Shown: positions 17,817-27,509, counted from the first letter of the stretch. The stretch is DNA of 64,000 bases from Paracoccaceae bacterium (GCA_021741245.1 JAIOYF010000003.1:124001-188000), one strand, 5' to 3'. The notes: generated by a model from the sequence alone, not told the origin. Made by a program: numbers and translations.

Positions 17817-19148
17817 CTAGATATCCAAGGTGTTTTCTTTCTCCCACTGGGTGAAATGAGAGGTGTAGTCGTGCCATTCTTGCAGCTTCATCTTGATATA
17901 TGAGGTTGAGAACGCATCCCCCATCATCCTCCGCAGGCTGGTGTCCTTGTCATATTCCCGCAAGGCATCCAGCATGTTTTGCGGCAATTTGGGCGCGTCG
18001 GTGACTGTGTGCCCCTCGGCATACATATCAATGTCGTGCCGTTTGCCGGGGTCGGCCTTGGACCGCACCCCCGACAGTCCTGCCGCGATGATGACCGCTT
18101 GCAGCAAATAGGGGTTGGCCGCGCCATCGGGCAGACGCAACTCGAACCGCCCCGGTCCGGGCACGCGCACCATATGGGTGCGGTTGTTGCCGGTCCATGT
18201 CACCGAATTGGGTGCCCATGTCGCCCCCGACATGGTGCGGGGCGCATTGATGCGCTTGTAACTGTTGACCGTGGGGTTGGTGATCGCGGCAAGGGCTGAT
18301 GCGTGTTTCATGATGCCGCCCAGAAAGTGCCGGCCCTGTTCGCTCAATCCCAGTTCTGCCGTTGGGCCCTCGCCCTTGGGCGCGGCAAAGACATTGACCT
18401 TGGCCTCCTTGCCCGGCGCATCCCAGACCGAGATATGGGCATGGCAGCCATTGCCGGTCAGCCCCGGAATGGGCTTGGGCATAAAGGTCGCGCGAAAGCC
18501 GTGCTTTTCCGCCACGCTGCGGGCCATGAACTTGAAAAAGCTATGCTTGTCAGCCGTGGCCAGCGCGTCGTCATATTCCCAGTTCATCTCGAACTGGCCA
18601 TTCGCGTCTTCATGGTCGTTCTGGTAGGGGTTCCAGCCCAGATCGAGCATGTAATCACAAATCTCGCGCACAACATCATAGCGGCGCATCACAGCCTGTT
18701 GGTCATAGCAGGGCTTGGAGGCGGTATCGAAAGGATCAGAGATCTGGTCGCCTGCGGGGCTGAGCAAGAAGAACTCGGCCTCGATCCCGGTTTTGACATG
18801 CATTCCATCGGCGGCGGCTTCGGCGATCAGGCGGCGCAGGACATTGCGGGGGGCTTGGGCGACGTCTTCGCCCTCCATCACGCAGTTGCTGGCAACCCAA
18901 GCCACCTCGGGCTTCCACGGCAATTGGATGACGGAAGAGGGGTCGGGCACGGCCAGCATATCGGGATGGGCGGGGGTCAGATCAAGGTGGGTCGCAAAAC
19001 CTGCAAAGCCCGCGCCGTCTTGTTGCATGGCCGCGATGGCTTGGGCGGGCACAAGTTTGGCGCGCTGGCCCCCGAACAGATCGGTGTAGGAGACCATGAA
19101 ATACTTGATGCCCCTGTCAGCGGCGAAGGATGCAAGATCGGTGGTCAT
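17817..19148 (-). CDS. gmaS: Glutamine synthetase type III-like: probable gamma-glutamylmethylamide synthetase
   Basis: A 443-residue member of the glutamine synthetase family that in roseobacters ligates methylamine to glutamate with ATP. Visible features are an N-terminal beta-grasp region (YFMVSYTDLFGGQRAKLVPA), metal-binding motif GIEAEFFLL near residue 120, NDHEDANGQFEMNW near 177, GNGCHAHIS near 225, and the NSYKRINAPRTMSGATWAPN region. The neighbours encode the three subunits of an N-methylglutamate synthase-type complex, which favours GmaS over ammonia-using GlnT. The alternative, plain glutamine synthetase III, cannot be excluded. A stem-loop separates it from mgsC. Confidence 0.82.
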   Translation of the reverse strand: MTTDLASFAADRGIKYFMVSYTDLFGGQRAKLVPAQAIAAMQQDGAGFAGFATHLDLTPAHPDMLAVPDPSSVIQLPWKPEVAWVASNCVMEGEDVAQAPRNVLRRLIAEAAADGMHVKTGIEAEFFLLSPAGDQISDPFDTASKPCYDQQAVMRRYDVVREICDYMLDLGWNPYQNDHEDANGQFEMNWEYDDALATADKHSFFKFMARSVAEKHGFRATFMPKPIPGLTGNGCHAHISVWDAPGKEAKVNVFAAPKGEGPTAELGLSEQGRHFLGGIMKHASALAAITNPTVNSYKRINAPRTMSGATWAPNSVTWTGNNRTHMVRVPGPGRFELRLPDGAANPYLLQAVIIAAGLSGVRSKADPGKRHDIDMYAEGHTVTDAPKLPQNMLDALREYDKDTSLRRMMGDAFSTSYIKMKLQEWHDYTSHFTQWEKENTLDI

Positions 19149-19179
19149 ATGTTGTTCCCCTTGATCTTAAATATGTGAC

Positions 19180-19205
19180 AAGGGCGCGACTTCGCGCGCG
19201 CCCTT
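19180..19205. terminator. Stem-loop between mgsC and gmaS
   Basis: A perfect 9-bp inverted repeat (AAGGGCGCG 19180-19188, CGCGCCCTT 19197-19205) with an 8-nt loop. On the plus strand it is followed by TTGTTTT. In the leftward operon it would sit between mgsC and gmaS without a U-run, so mRNA processing or differential stability is more likely than full termination. Confidence 0.5.
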
Positions 19206-19211
19206 TTGTTT

Positions 19212-20555
19212 TCAATAGGATGTGCCGGGTTTGCCCGGATACCAATCGGTGCCCGCAAGGGGGATCTTGGCCATGGCGGCGGCCTCCATCGTCAGGGCGC
19301 ACAGGTCTTCGGGTTCAAGGTTGTGCAGGTGGTTCTTGCCGCAGGCCCGTGCGATGGTTTGGGCCTCCAGTGTCATGACCTTGAGGTAGTTGTTCAGCCG
19401 CCGCCCGCCCTCAATCGGGTCAAGCCGGGACATGAGGTCGGGGTCTTGGGTCGTGATGCCTGCCGGATCGCGGCCTTCGTGCCAATCGTCATAGGCCCCC
19501 GCGGTGGTGCCAAGGGCGTTATACTCGGCCTCCCATTTCGGGTCATTGTCGCCAAGTGCGATCAGGGCGGCCGTGCCGATGGCCACCGCATCGGCCCCCA
19601 GCGCCATGCACTTGGCCACATCCGCACCCGAGCGGATGCCGCCCGAAACAATCAGTTGCACCTCACGGTGCATCCCCAGATCCTCCAGCGCGCGCACGGC
19701 TTCGCGGATGCAGGCCAGAATGGGCTGGCCCACATTCTCGATGAACACATCCTGGGTTGCAGCCGTGCCACCCTGCATGCCGTCAAGCACCACCACATCG
19801 GCCCCGGCCTTGACGGCCAGAGTGGTGTCAAAATAAGGCCGCGCGCCACCGATCTTTATGTAGATCGGCTTTTCCCAATTGGTGATTTCGCGCAGCTCCA
19901 GGATCTTGATTTCCAGATCATCCGGCCCCGTCCAGTCCGGGTGACGGCAGGCCGAGCGTTGGTCTATCCCCTTGGGAAGATTGCGCATATTGGCCACGCG
20001 GTCAGTGATCTTTTGCCCAAGCAGCATGCCGCCGCCACCCGGTTTTGCCCCTTGACCCACCACGATTTCAATCGCATCGGCGCGGCGCAGATCGTCGGGG
20101 TTCATGCCATAGCGCGAGGGCAGGTATTGATAGACAAGCGTTTTGGAATGGCCGCGCTCTTCTTCGGTCATGCCGCCATCGCCCGTGGTGGTCGAGGTGC
20201 CTGCTAAAGTCGCCCCACGGCCCAACGCCTCCTTTGCAGGGCCGGACAGCGCGCCAAAGGACATGCCCGCAATGGTGACGGGTATGGCCAGCTTGATCGG
20301 GTTCTTGGCAAAGCGGGTGCCCAGCGTGACGGATGTTTCGCATTTCTCGCGATACCCCTCCAGTGGATAGCGAGAGATCGAGGCCCCCAGAAACAGCAGG
20401 TCGTCGAAATGCGGAACCTTGCGCTTTGCGCCACCGCCGCGAATGTCATAGATGCCCGTTGCCGCCGCCCGGCGGATTTCGGCGTTCACCTGACTGGTGA
20501 ACGTGGCCGACTGGACCGGGACGGTGCGTGGTGCGCCGGCAGGATCGTCTTTCAT
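19212..20555 (-). CDS. mgsC: N-methylglutamate synthase-type subunit C (FMN glutamate-synthase domain)
   Basis: A 447-residue protein of the FMN-binding glutamate synthase family, a TIM-barrel. Recognisable parts are AGMSFGALSGPAKEALGRGA near residue 105, GQGAKPGGGGMLLG near 165, IKIGGARPYF near 235, VVLDGMQGGTAATQ near 255, and a glycine-rich SGGIRSGADVAKCMALGADAVAIGT near 305-330. In the N-methylglutamate pathway this subunit converts the gamma-glutamylmethylamide-derived amine and 2-oxoglutarate to N-methylglutamate. It is 9 bp after mgsB. Confidence 0.85.
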   Translation of the reverse strand: MKDDPAGAPRTVPVQSATFTSQVNAEIRRAAATGIYDIRGGGAKRKVPHFDDLLFLGASISRYPLEGYREKCETSVTLGTRFAKNPIKLAIPVTIAGMSFGALSGPAKEALGRGATLAGTSTTTGDGGMTEEERGHSKTLVYQYLPSRYGMNPDDLRRADAIEIVVGQGAKPGGGGMLLGQKITDRVANMRNLPKGIDQRSACRHPDWTGPDDLEIKILELREITNWEKPIYIKIGGARPYFDTTLAVKAGADVVVLDGMQGGTAATQDVFIENVGQPILACIREAVRALEDLGMHREVQLIVSGGIRSGADVAKCMALGADAVAIGTAALIALGDNDPKWEAEYNALGTTAGAYDDWHEGRDPAGITTQDPDLMSRLDPIEGGRRLNNYLKVMTLEAQTIARACGKNHLHNLEPEDLCALTMEAAAMAKIPLAGTDWYPGKPGTSY

Positions 20556-20564
20556 GGCGCCCTC

Positions 20565-21242
20565 TCAATATGCGTTGTCGATGTTGAAGTTGTAAAGTTT
20601 GCGGGCTGAGCCATAGCGCCGGAACTCCGATGCCTTGGCCGCGCACCCGCCGCGCGCCAGAAGGTCGGTCAACAGATTCAGATGTTCGGGCCGCATCTCT
20701 TTCTCGATGCAATCCGCGCCCAGCGATTTGACCGACCCGCGCACAAAGAGCCGCGCCTCGTAGATGGAATCGCCCAATGCATCGCCCGCATCGCCGCAAA
20801 CCACAAGGTTGCCCGATTGTGCCATGAAAGCCGACATATGGCCGATATTGCCATGCACGATGATGTCGATCCCCTTCATCGAAATCCCGCAGCGCGAGGA
20901 GGCATTGCCCTTGATGATCAGCGTGCCGCCGTTTCCCGTGGCCCCGGCATATTGCGAGGCATCGCCTTCGACGATCACGGTCCCGCTCATCATGTTCTCG
21001 GCCGTGCCGGGCCCTGCAGAACCGTGCACATGCACCGTCGCCTGCTTGTTCATCCCCGCGCAGTAATATCCCGTAGAGCCGCGCACATTCACCTCGATGG
21101 GGGCATCCAGACCCACGGCGATGGCATGGCTGCCCTTGGGGTTCAGAACCTCCCAGACCGTCTGGTTGGTGTCATTCTTTTGCGCCTGAAGGGTCGTGTT
21201 CAGGGCCCGAAGCCCCTGCGCTTCCAGATCGAATATGTGCAT
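20565..21242 (-). CDS. mgsB: N-methylglutamate synthase-type subunit B (GXGXG domain)
   Basis: A 225-residue protein matching the C-terminal GXGXG beta-helix domain of glutamate synthase, split off as a separate subunit. Repeated glycine-rich turns are visible (HVHGSAGPGTAENMMSG, YAGATGNGGTLIIKGNAS, HGNIGHMSAFMAQSG, CGDAGDALGDSIYEA). This domain holds the ammonia or methylamine tunnel together in the complex. Its ATG directly abuts the mgsA stop codon, so translation is tightly coupled. Confidence 0.85.
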   Translation of the reverse strand: MHIFDLEAQGLRALNTTLQAQKNDTNQTVWEVLNPKGSHAIAVGLDAPIEVNVRGSTGYYCAGMNKQATVHVHGSAGPGTAENMMSGTVIVEGDASQYAGATGNGGTLIIKGNASSRCGISMKGIDIIVHGNIGHMSAFMAQSGNLVVCGDAGDALGDSIYEARLFVRGSVKSLGADCIEKEMRPEHLNLLTDLLARGGCAAKASEFRRYGSARKLYNFNIDNAY

Positions 21243-22172
21243 CTATGCCGCCTTCCCGGTTGCAAGGGGGGGGGCGGAATGGCTCCAGAAATAGACCGTC
21301 GCAGGCTCCGGTTCCCAAACCCGCGCCGTCTCGATCCCCGGCAGGTTGACCAAGGCCCGGTATTCCGAGCCGAAGGCCACATATTGATCGGTTTCCGCCA
21401 TGACTGCGGGCTTGCAGGCAATCGGATCACGCACCACGCCAAAGCCATCCTTGGTGCCCACGACAAAGGTGAAAAAGCCGTCAAGGTCGTGCAGGCTGCT
21501 TTCCAGCGCCTCGCCCAAACTTGCCCCATGCTGCATTTTCCACGTCAGATAGGCGGCTCCCACCTCGGTGTCATTCTCGGTCTCGATATGGATGCCATCA
21601 CGGCGCAGCTTGCGGCGCCATGAATTGTGGTTGGACAGCGAGCCGTTGTGCACAAGGCACTGATCCGGCCCGGTGTTGAACGGATGTGCGCCCATCGTGG
21701 TGACCGCCGATTCCGTCGCCATCCGGGTGTGACCAATGCCATGGCTTCCTGAAATGGACCGCAAGCGAAACCTCTGTGCCACATTTTTGGGCAGCCCGAC
21801 CTCTTTGTAAATCTCAAGACTGTCACCGCTGCTCATGATCCGCACTGACGGGCGCAGTTTGGCGATGGCGGCGCGCGCCTGTGGCAGGTTGTCGGCCTTG
21901 ATCACGAGCACGGCATGGGTGTCGACCAGCGAAAGGGCGACCGCGCCACCCAAGGCCTCTGTCAGGTCGGCCTCCAATCCCGAGAAATCCGCAAGCGGGG
22001 TGTCGGACTGCAGAGTCAGCTTTGTATGACCCTCTGATACAGAACGATAAATGGCGATTCCTGCGCTGTCTGGGCCTCGGTCGGTCATGGTGATCAGCAT
22101 GTCTGTCAACATGTTGCCAAGAGAGGGCTCCAGCGATTTGTCTTTCAAAAACAGTCCGACGATCCCGCACAT
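21243..22172 (-). CDS. mgsA: N-methylglutamate synthase-type subunit A (class II glutamine amidotransferase)
   Basis: A 309-residue Ntn-type amidotransferase. Starting at ATG 22172 gives MCGIVGLF, placing the catalytic Cys at position 2, exposed after Met removal. GGAGG lies 8 nt upstream of this ATG, and the 16 codons upstream in frame are non-conserved. Other family parts are HTRMATESAVT near 135-150 and CLVHNGSLSNHN near 160. In the complex it hydrolyses the gamma-glutamyl amide to release the amine. It is the first gene of the mgsABC-gmaS unit. Confidence 0.86.
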   Translation of the reverse strand: MCGIVGLFLKDKSLEPSLGNMLTDMLITMTDRGPDSAGIAIYRSVSEGHTKLTLQSDTPLADFSGLEADLTEALGGAVALSLVDTHAVLVIKADNLPQARAAIAKLRPSVRIMSSGDSLEIYKEVGLPKNVAQRFRLRSISGSHGIGHTRMATESAVTTMGAHPFNTGPDQCLVHNGSLSNHNSWRRKLRRDGIHIETENDTEVGAAYLTWKMQHGASLGEALESSLHDLDGFFTFVVGTKDGFGVVRDPIACKPAVMAETDQYVAFGSEYRALVNLPGIETARVWEPEPATVYFWSHSAPPLATGKAA

Positions 22173-22377
22173 TGCCGGTGCCTCCTTCAAGGGACGATTG
22201 CTCGACTCAAAGGCTATCACCTAGAGGCAGCCAGCACAACTTGCGAGGAAACTAATTTTCCCAATGGGCAAGTGAATTTGGGGGCGAACCTTGGGATGAC
22301 TAGTTTTTCAGCACTGGATCGCGGCTGTCTGCGCCCGGTTTGATCTCGGGGTCTTTCAAAGCCCTTTTCGGAGGCTA

Positions 22378-22395
22378 TGTGCTTGGAACGGAACA
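22378..22395. promoter_or_regulatory. Possible PpsR/CrtJ box upstream of por
   Basis: TGTGCTTGGAACGGAACA fits TGT-N12-ACA, the core of the PpsR (CrtJ) recognition sequence used at photosynthesis promoters in Rhodobacterales. It lies 35 bp upstream of the por ATG. The preferred inner C/G bases are absent, and a second box, common at PpsR promoters, is only a half-match (TGTC at 22326). Chance occurrence in the 200-bp region is not negligible. Confidence 0.35.
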
Positions 22396-22400
22396 GTTGA

Positions 22401-23390
<990 letters not shown>

Positions 23391-23401
23391 GGGCGGCATA
23401 A

Positions 23402-24190
23402 TCACCGCAGCATGATGGCCCCACGGTCCAGATAGGTGTCCAGAAACTGTTCCAGCCTTGGTTCGCGCGGCGCGGCAAAGACCTTTTCCGGGGTGTCGTG
23501 GAACAAAAGTTTGCCGTGATCCAAAAAGCAGATCTTGTTCCCGACCGAGGCTGCAAAGCCGATTTCATGCGTGACGACAACCATCGTCATCCCCTCATCC
23601 GCCAAAGCGCGCATCACATTCAGAACCTCACCCGTTAATTCCGGATCAAGGGCTGAGGTTGGTTCGTCAAACAACATAATCGTCGGATCAAGCGCCAGCG
23701 CGCGCGCAATCGCAACGCGCTGTTGTTGGCCGCCCGACAACTGCGAGGGGTAAAATCCCGCCCGTTCCTTGAGCCCCACCTTTTCAAGCTGCGCCATGGC
23801 GCGATCTTCGGCCTCAGCCTTTGACAGTTTGCGCACCCGCCGCAAAGAGGCCGAGACATTGCCAAGGGCCGTCATATGGGGCCACAGATTGAATTGCTGA
23901 AACACCATCCCGATTTTCGAACGTGTCTGGCGCAACTCGGCCGCTGTTTGCAGCCGGCGGCCGTTGGGCCCTTCGACAAAGCCCAAGGGTTCACCTTCGA
24001 TTGTGATCGTGCCGCTGGTTGCCTGTTCCAAAAAGGCCATGCAGCGCAGCAAAGTGGATTTGCCGGACCCCGATGGCCCGATCAGACAAGACACCTGTCC
24101 GCGCGGCACCTCTAGGTTGATGTCACGCAAGACCAGAGTGTCACCGAATTTTTTCGAGACGTTTTTGACGAGGATGGCAGCGTCGGTCAT
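23402..24190 (-). CDS. Polar amino acid ABC transporter ATP-binding protein
   Basis: A 262-residue GlnQ/HisP-type ATPase. Walker A is GPSGSGKST near residue 37, then the Q-loop VFQQFNLWPHMT, the signature LSGGQQQRVAIARAL near 148, Walker B IMLFDEPTSALD and the switch His in VVTHEIGFA. It is the last gene of a leftward SBP-permease-permease-ATPase operon, starting one base after the preceding permease stop. Its 3' end is only 11 bp from the por 3' end. Confidence 0.94.
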   Translation of the reverse strand: MTDAAILVKNVSKKFGDTLVLRDINLEVPRGQVSCLIGPSGSGKSTLLRCMAFLEQATSGTITIEGEPLGFVEGPNGRRLQTAAELRQTRSKIGMVFQQFNLWPHMTALGNVSASLRRVRKLSKAEAEDRAMAQLEKVGLKERAGFYPSQLSGGQQQRVAIARALALDPTIMLFDEPTSALDPELTGEVLNVMRALADEGMTMVVVTHEIGFAASVGNKICFLDHGKLLFHDTPEKVFAAPREPRLEQFLDTYLDRGAIMLR

Positions 24191-24191
24191 A

Positions 24192-24854
24192 TCAGGTGGT
24201 TCCCAGTTTCGAGAGTTTGCGCTCGGTCATCCGGCCCAGAAAATTCGCAAGCTCCACCAAGGCCCAATAGACCACGGCAAGCACCACGAGGGATTCGACA
24301 AAGGCATATTGCTGCGAGCCGATGGCGCTGACGGTCATGGTCATTTCGGGCACCGTGATCAGCGATAACAGCGCGGTTTCCTTCAGCAAGATCACCGCCA
24401 TGTTCAGGGATGGCGGCATCACCAGCAGCGCCATCTCGGGCAACAGCACGAAAAGAATGGTCTGCCCGCGCGAAAAACCAACGCATGTTGCGGCCTCAAC
24501 ATGGCCGATGGGCACCGATTGATAGCCCGCACGGAAAATCTCGGCGTAATAGGCTGCGCCATAAACGCTAAGACCTAGAAGACCCGCCGTGATCGGATCA
24601 AGGCGCAAGCCGATGTAAGGCCCGCCAAAATACAAAAGAAAGATCTGCACCAAGAACGGGGTGCCGCGCAGAACCTCGATTGGCAGGGTCAAGAGCGTGT
24701 CAACAAGCCGCCCCCCGAACCGCCGGGCGGTTGCCACGACAAAGCCAAGGATGACCGCAAAAAAGGTGCCAACAATCCAGATCAGAATGGTGACACCCAA
24801 ACCCATCAGGATTTCTGGCCCTTTGGCCAAGATGACGGCGAAATCAAAACTCAT
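24192..24854 (-). CDS. Polar amino acid ABC transporter permease
   Basis: A 220-residue His/Glu/Gln/Arg/opine-type permease with about five membrane helices. The family signature EVLRGTPFLVQIFLLYF is near residues 60-76, and the ATPase-contact EAA loop is EAATCVGFSRGQTILFVLLP near 120-139. It overlaps the upstream permease by 4 bp (ATGA). Confidence 0.92.
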   Translation of the reverse strand: MSFDFAVILAKGPEILMGLGVTILIWIVGTFFAVILGFVVATARRFGGRLVDTLLTLPIEVLRGTPFLVQIFLLYFGGPYIGLRLDPITAGLLGLSVYGAAYYAEIFRAGYQSVPIGHVEAATCVGFSRGQTILFVLLPEMALLVMPPSLNMAVILLKETALLSLITVPEMTMTVSAIGSQQYAFVESLVVLAVVYWALVELANFLGRMTERKLSKLGTT

Positions 24855-25495
24855 TTGGCAGGCAACCCCGGCAAAGCGTTTTCAACCCGGCGCCCGACAA
24901 CAGCCACACCCCAGTTGATCACCAGATAGATCAACCCGGCGGAGGCAAAGATCGGCAAGGGTTGATAGGTGGAGGCCGAAAGGTTCTGGGCCATTTTCGT
25001 CAGTTCAACCAAACCCACAACCGATACCAAGGACGAGGCTTTCAGAATCAGGATCGCCTCATTGACCAAGGCCGGAAAGGTCATGCGCAAGGCAATCGGC
25101 GTTCGGATCCAGAAAAAGGATTGTGTGCGGGAAAACCCGGCCATCTCGGCACTTTCGATCAGTCCGATGGGCACCCCTTCAAACCCGCCGCGCAGGTTTT
25201 CGGCCTGATAGGCCGCCGTGCACAGCGACAGCCCGATGATTGCCGTGGCAAGGCTGGGAAGGGTGATCCCGATCAGGGGCAGCAGGTTGAAGATCAACAA
25301 AAGCTGCACCAGCAGCGGGACGCCCCGGAAAAACGAGATGAACATCCCCGTTCCGGCATAAAGCCAACGATTGCCCGACATCCGCATCGCCGACAGAACG
25401 ATGGCAATCACCAACCCCGCCAGAATAGAAATGAAGCTGACAAAGATCGTCATCAGCGAAGCCTGCAAAAGCAGTTCAAACAGTTTCCAACTCAT
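24851..25495 (-). CDS. Polar amino acid ABC transporter permease
   Basis: A 214-residue partner permease of the same family, with about five helices. It has MFISFFRGVPLLVQLLLIF near residue 52 and the EAA loop IESAEMAGFSRTQSFFWIRTP near 113. It is separated from the binding-protein gene by about 104 bp that contain a GC-rich hairpin. Confidence 0.92.
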   Translation of the reverse strand: MSWKLFELLLQASLMTIFVSFISILAGLVIAIVLSAMRMSGNRWLYAGTGMFISFFRGVPLLVQLLLIFNLLPLIGITLPSLATAIIGLSLCTAAYQAENLRGGFEGVPIGLIESAEMAGFSRTQSFFWIRTPIALRMTFPALVNEAILILKASSLVSVVGLVELTKMAQNLSASTYQPLPIFASAGLIYLVINWGVAVVGRRVENALPGLPAK

Positions 25496-25553
25496 GGGTT
25501 CTGGGGCCGATCCGGAAAGGTCACAGGCAGTGCACGTGGCAGGGTGAAACGAC

Positions 25554-25585
25554 GGCGGCGGGCGGGGGCAGGCCCCATCCGCCGC
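25554..25585 (-). terminator. Hairpin after the amino acid binding-protein gene
   Basis: Outer stem GGCGGCGG (25554-25561) pairs with CCGCCGCC (25578-25585). An inner stem GGGGC (25564-25568) pairs with GCCCC (25571-25575). It lies 14 nt beyond the binding-protein stop and before the first permease. There is no strong U-run, so stabilisation of the upstream message or partial termination is likely. Confidence 0.55.
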
Positions 25586-25599
25586 CTTGGTATCGTGGC

Positions 25600-26424
25600 T
25601 CAGATATTCGGCTCGGTGACCAGTTCGGGCATGTCAAAGGTGGTGCCGAACCACTTTTGCTGCAGCGCCTCCATCCGCCCATCGGCCCGCATCGCCAGCA
25701 AGATTTCGTCGATCTTGTCCATCAGGCTGGTGTATTCCGGCTCGATCCGGCCCGGATAGCCAAAATAGGTGGCTGTGCCGAACGCGGGTTTCACAACCTT
25801 GAACACCTCTGGACGCTGGCTGGCGACAAAGGCGATGTTTGGCAAGGAGTTGGCGACAGCCTCGATCCGGCCCGCGGCAAGGTCGGCATAGGCTTCGTTG
25901 AACGAGACATATTCGCGGTATTCGGTGGGAGGTGTCGCAAGCGTCGCGCCAAAGGCCTGAAGCTGGGCCAACTGCGCCGTGCCGGTGCCAGAGCCCACGG
26001 GCTTGCCCGCGATCCCGTCCGCTACGGCAATGTCACTGCCCGCACCAACCAGCAAGGCCACGGTGGCCTCGGCAATCGGGCTGGAAAAACGATAGCGCGT
26101 CATGCGTTCCTTGGTGATGGTGGCCGGGCCTGCCACGACGTCAAAACGTCCGGCCTCCAACCCCGGCAAAACTCCGGTCCAGTCAAGGGTGATCCATTCG
26201 ATCTGCACGCCCATGTCTTTGCCGATTTCATTGTAGATATCCATGTTCAGGCCCGTATGGGTGCCTGCATCGATAAAGTCGAAGGGGGCAAAGGCTGTTT
26301 CGGTGCCAACCTTAAGAACACCCGCCGCCATCACACGCTCCAGCGCATCTTCGGCATGGGCCGCAATCCCGGAGGCGAGGGTGAGGGCCGCCCCAGCAAT
26401 GGCGGCAAATAAGTGCTTACGCAT
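25600..26424 (-). CDS. Polar amino acid ABC transporter substrate-binding protein
   Basis: A 274-residue periplasmic protein with a Sec signal peptide (MRKHLFAAIAGAALTLASG, cleavage near AHA-ED) and a bacterial extracellular solute-binding family 3 domain. Its start LERVMAAGVLKVGTETAFAPFDF is typical, as is the later GLEAGRFDVVAGPATITKER segment. It heads the leftward operon. The exact amino acid cannot be read from the sequence. Confidence 0.92.
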   Translation of the reverse strand: MRKHLFAAIAGAALTLASGIAAHAEDALERVMAAGVLKVGTETAFAPFDFIDAGTHTGLNMDIYNEIGKDMGVQIEWITLDWTGVLPGLEAGRFDVVAGPATITKERMTRYRFSSPIAEATVALLVGAGSDIAVADGIAGKPVGSGTGTAQLAQLQAFGATLATPPTEYREYVSFNEAYADLAAGRIEAVANSLPNIAFVASQRPEVFKVVKPAFGTATYFGYPGRIEPEYTSLMDKIDEILLAMRADGRMEALQQKWFGTTFDMPELVTEPNI

Positions 26425-26859
26425 ATGTAGTCTCCCTGGTCACCCCATGTGGGGCATTCTTGGTTATGGAACGTTCTTGCGGCACCGCTGGCGCCATGCG
26501 CCTTATGTGCATACAAATTCAGCACCTCGTCAAAAGCCAGAGTCAAGGTTTTTCGAGAATAACCACTTGCGCCCGTCTTTCGGGCGGTCTTGCAAAGAAC
26601 AGCCCAATTTTCAGGCAACCTGCGAGGGGCGGCCTTTGGCTCCTCATGCGGCGAAGGTCTGATCTTGCTGACCGGGTGGCGTCAACCGCACCGCAATCAT
26701 GCGCGCAGCCCGTGACGGGTCGGGGAGGACAGGAGAAACTCCAAGACTGCGTGGGCCCTGACCCCGACGCCGATTGTGTCGGCATCCCTGCGCCCCCGTT
26801 TGGCCGGAGGGTCGCCATGTGCCCATACTCACTGGCGGGGGATGTGCTAGACTGCCCCC
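26425..26859. other. Intergenic region, no recognised gene
   Basis: A 435-bp gap between the divergent binding-protein and GNAT genes. It should hold both promoters. Frames crossing it have the composition of antisense shadows, and no RNA gene or repeat was seen. Confidence 0.5.
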
Positions 26860-27396
26860 ATGAACACGACACAGCAGTACAGGTTCCGAAAAGCGACTTT
26901 GGAGGATCTCGCCTTGCTTGAGGCGTGGCAATCAAACCCGCATGTCCGCGCGTGGTGGGGCTCTGATGCGCCCTATGATGCGGCGAAACTGGCCGATCCT
27001 CGGGTGGACCGCTGGATTGTTTCACACGGCGCGCGCGCCTTTGCATATATGCAAGACTATACGGTTCACGGGTGGGAGGATCACCACTTTTTCCATCTGC
27101 CCAAGGGCGCGCGGGGCATTGATCAATATATCGGAGACCCGGAAATGATCGGTCTTGGGCATGGGTCCGCGTTTATCAATGCAAGAATGCAGGTGCTGTT
27201 TGCTCAGGGGGCACCAGTGATCGCGACCGACCCACATCCGAACAACGAACGGGCGATCGCGGTCTATAAGAAATTGGGCTTCGAGACGTCTGGCCCAGCC
27301 CAGAAAACGCGGTGGGGCTTGATTGTCCCAATGTTGGCTTTTGCCCGTGCTGAGGGTCGCCACAGTTGCCACCCTGCGCCAAGCCTGCGCCGCTGA
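26860..27396 (+). CDS. GNAT acetyltransferase, AAC(6')-like
   Basis: A 178-residue acetyltransferase resembling aminoglycoside 6'-N-acetyltransferases and siderophore-type acyltransferases. The diagnostic stretch GIDQYIGDPEMIGLGHGSAFI (residues 86-106) combines the substrate-loop Asp with the acetyl-CoA-binding turn. ATDPHPNNERAIAVYKKLGF (122-141) is the usual C-terminal GNAT motif. After about residue 160 the tail (RAEGRHSCHPAPSLRR) looks non-native, as if the gene ran into foreign sequence. Chromosomal homologs of this type need not confer resistance. Confidence 0.85.
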   Translation: MNTTQQYRFRKATLEDLALLEAWQSNPHVRAWWGSDAPYDAAKLADPRVDRWIVSHGARAFAYMQDYTVHGWEDHHFFHLPKGARGIDQYIGDPEMIGLGHGSAFINARMQVLFAQGAPVIATDPHPNNERAIAVYKKLGFETSGPAQKTRWGLIVPMLAFARAEGRHSCHPAPSLRR

Positions 27397-27465
27397 GGGT
27401 ATCGACCCCGACGCGCCCCGTGTGGGCATCATGGCAGCCGCCTTTGGATCGTTCCAAGGGCACTA
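27355..27465 (+). pseudogene. Possible C-terminal gene fragment downstream of the GNAT gene
   Basis: In a second frame overlapping the GNAT tail, about 36 codons read as a credible protein end: TLRQACAAEGIDPDAPRVG, then IMAAAFGSFQGH and a stop. There is no start or upstream continuation in that frame. It may be the stranded tail of a gene lost by rearrangement. I could not identify the parent family. Confidence 0.25.
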
Positions 27466-27475
27466 GGAACCACCT

Positions 27476-27505
27476 GACACCCGTCGCCGCAAGGTTTCGG
27501 GTGTC
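27476..27505 (+). terminator. Rho-independent-like terminator after the GNAT gene
   Basis: An 8-bp perfect stem (GACACCCG 27476-27483, CGGGTGTC 27498-27505) with a 14-nt loop, followed by TTCTTC. It faces the GNAT gene and also closes the leftward hypothetical gene that ends at 27510. Confidence 0.55.
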
Positions 27506-27509
27506 TTCT

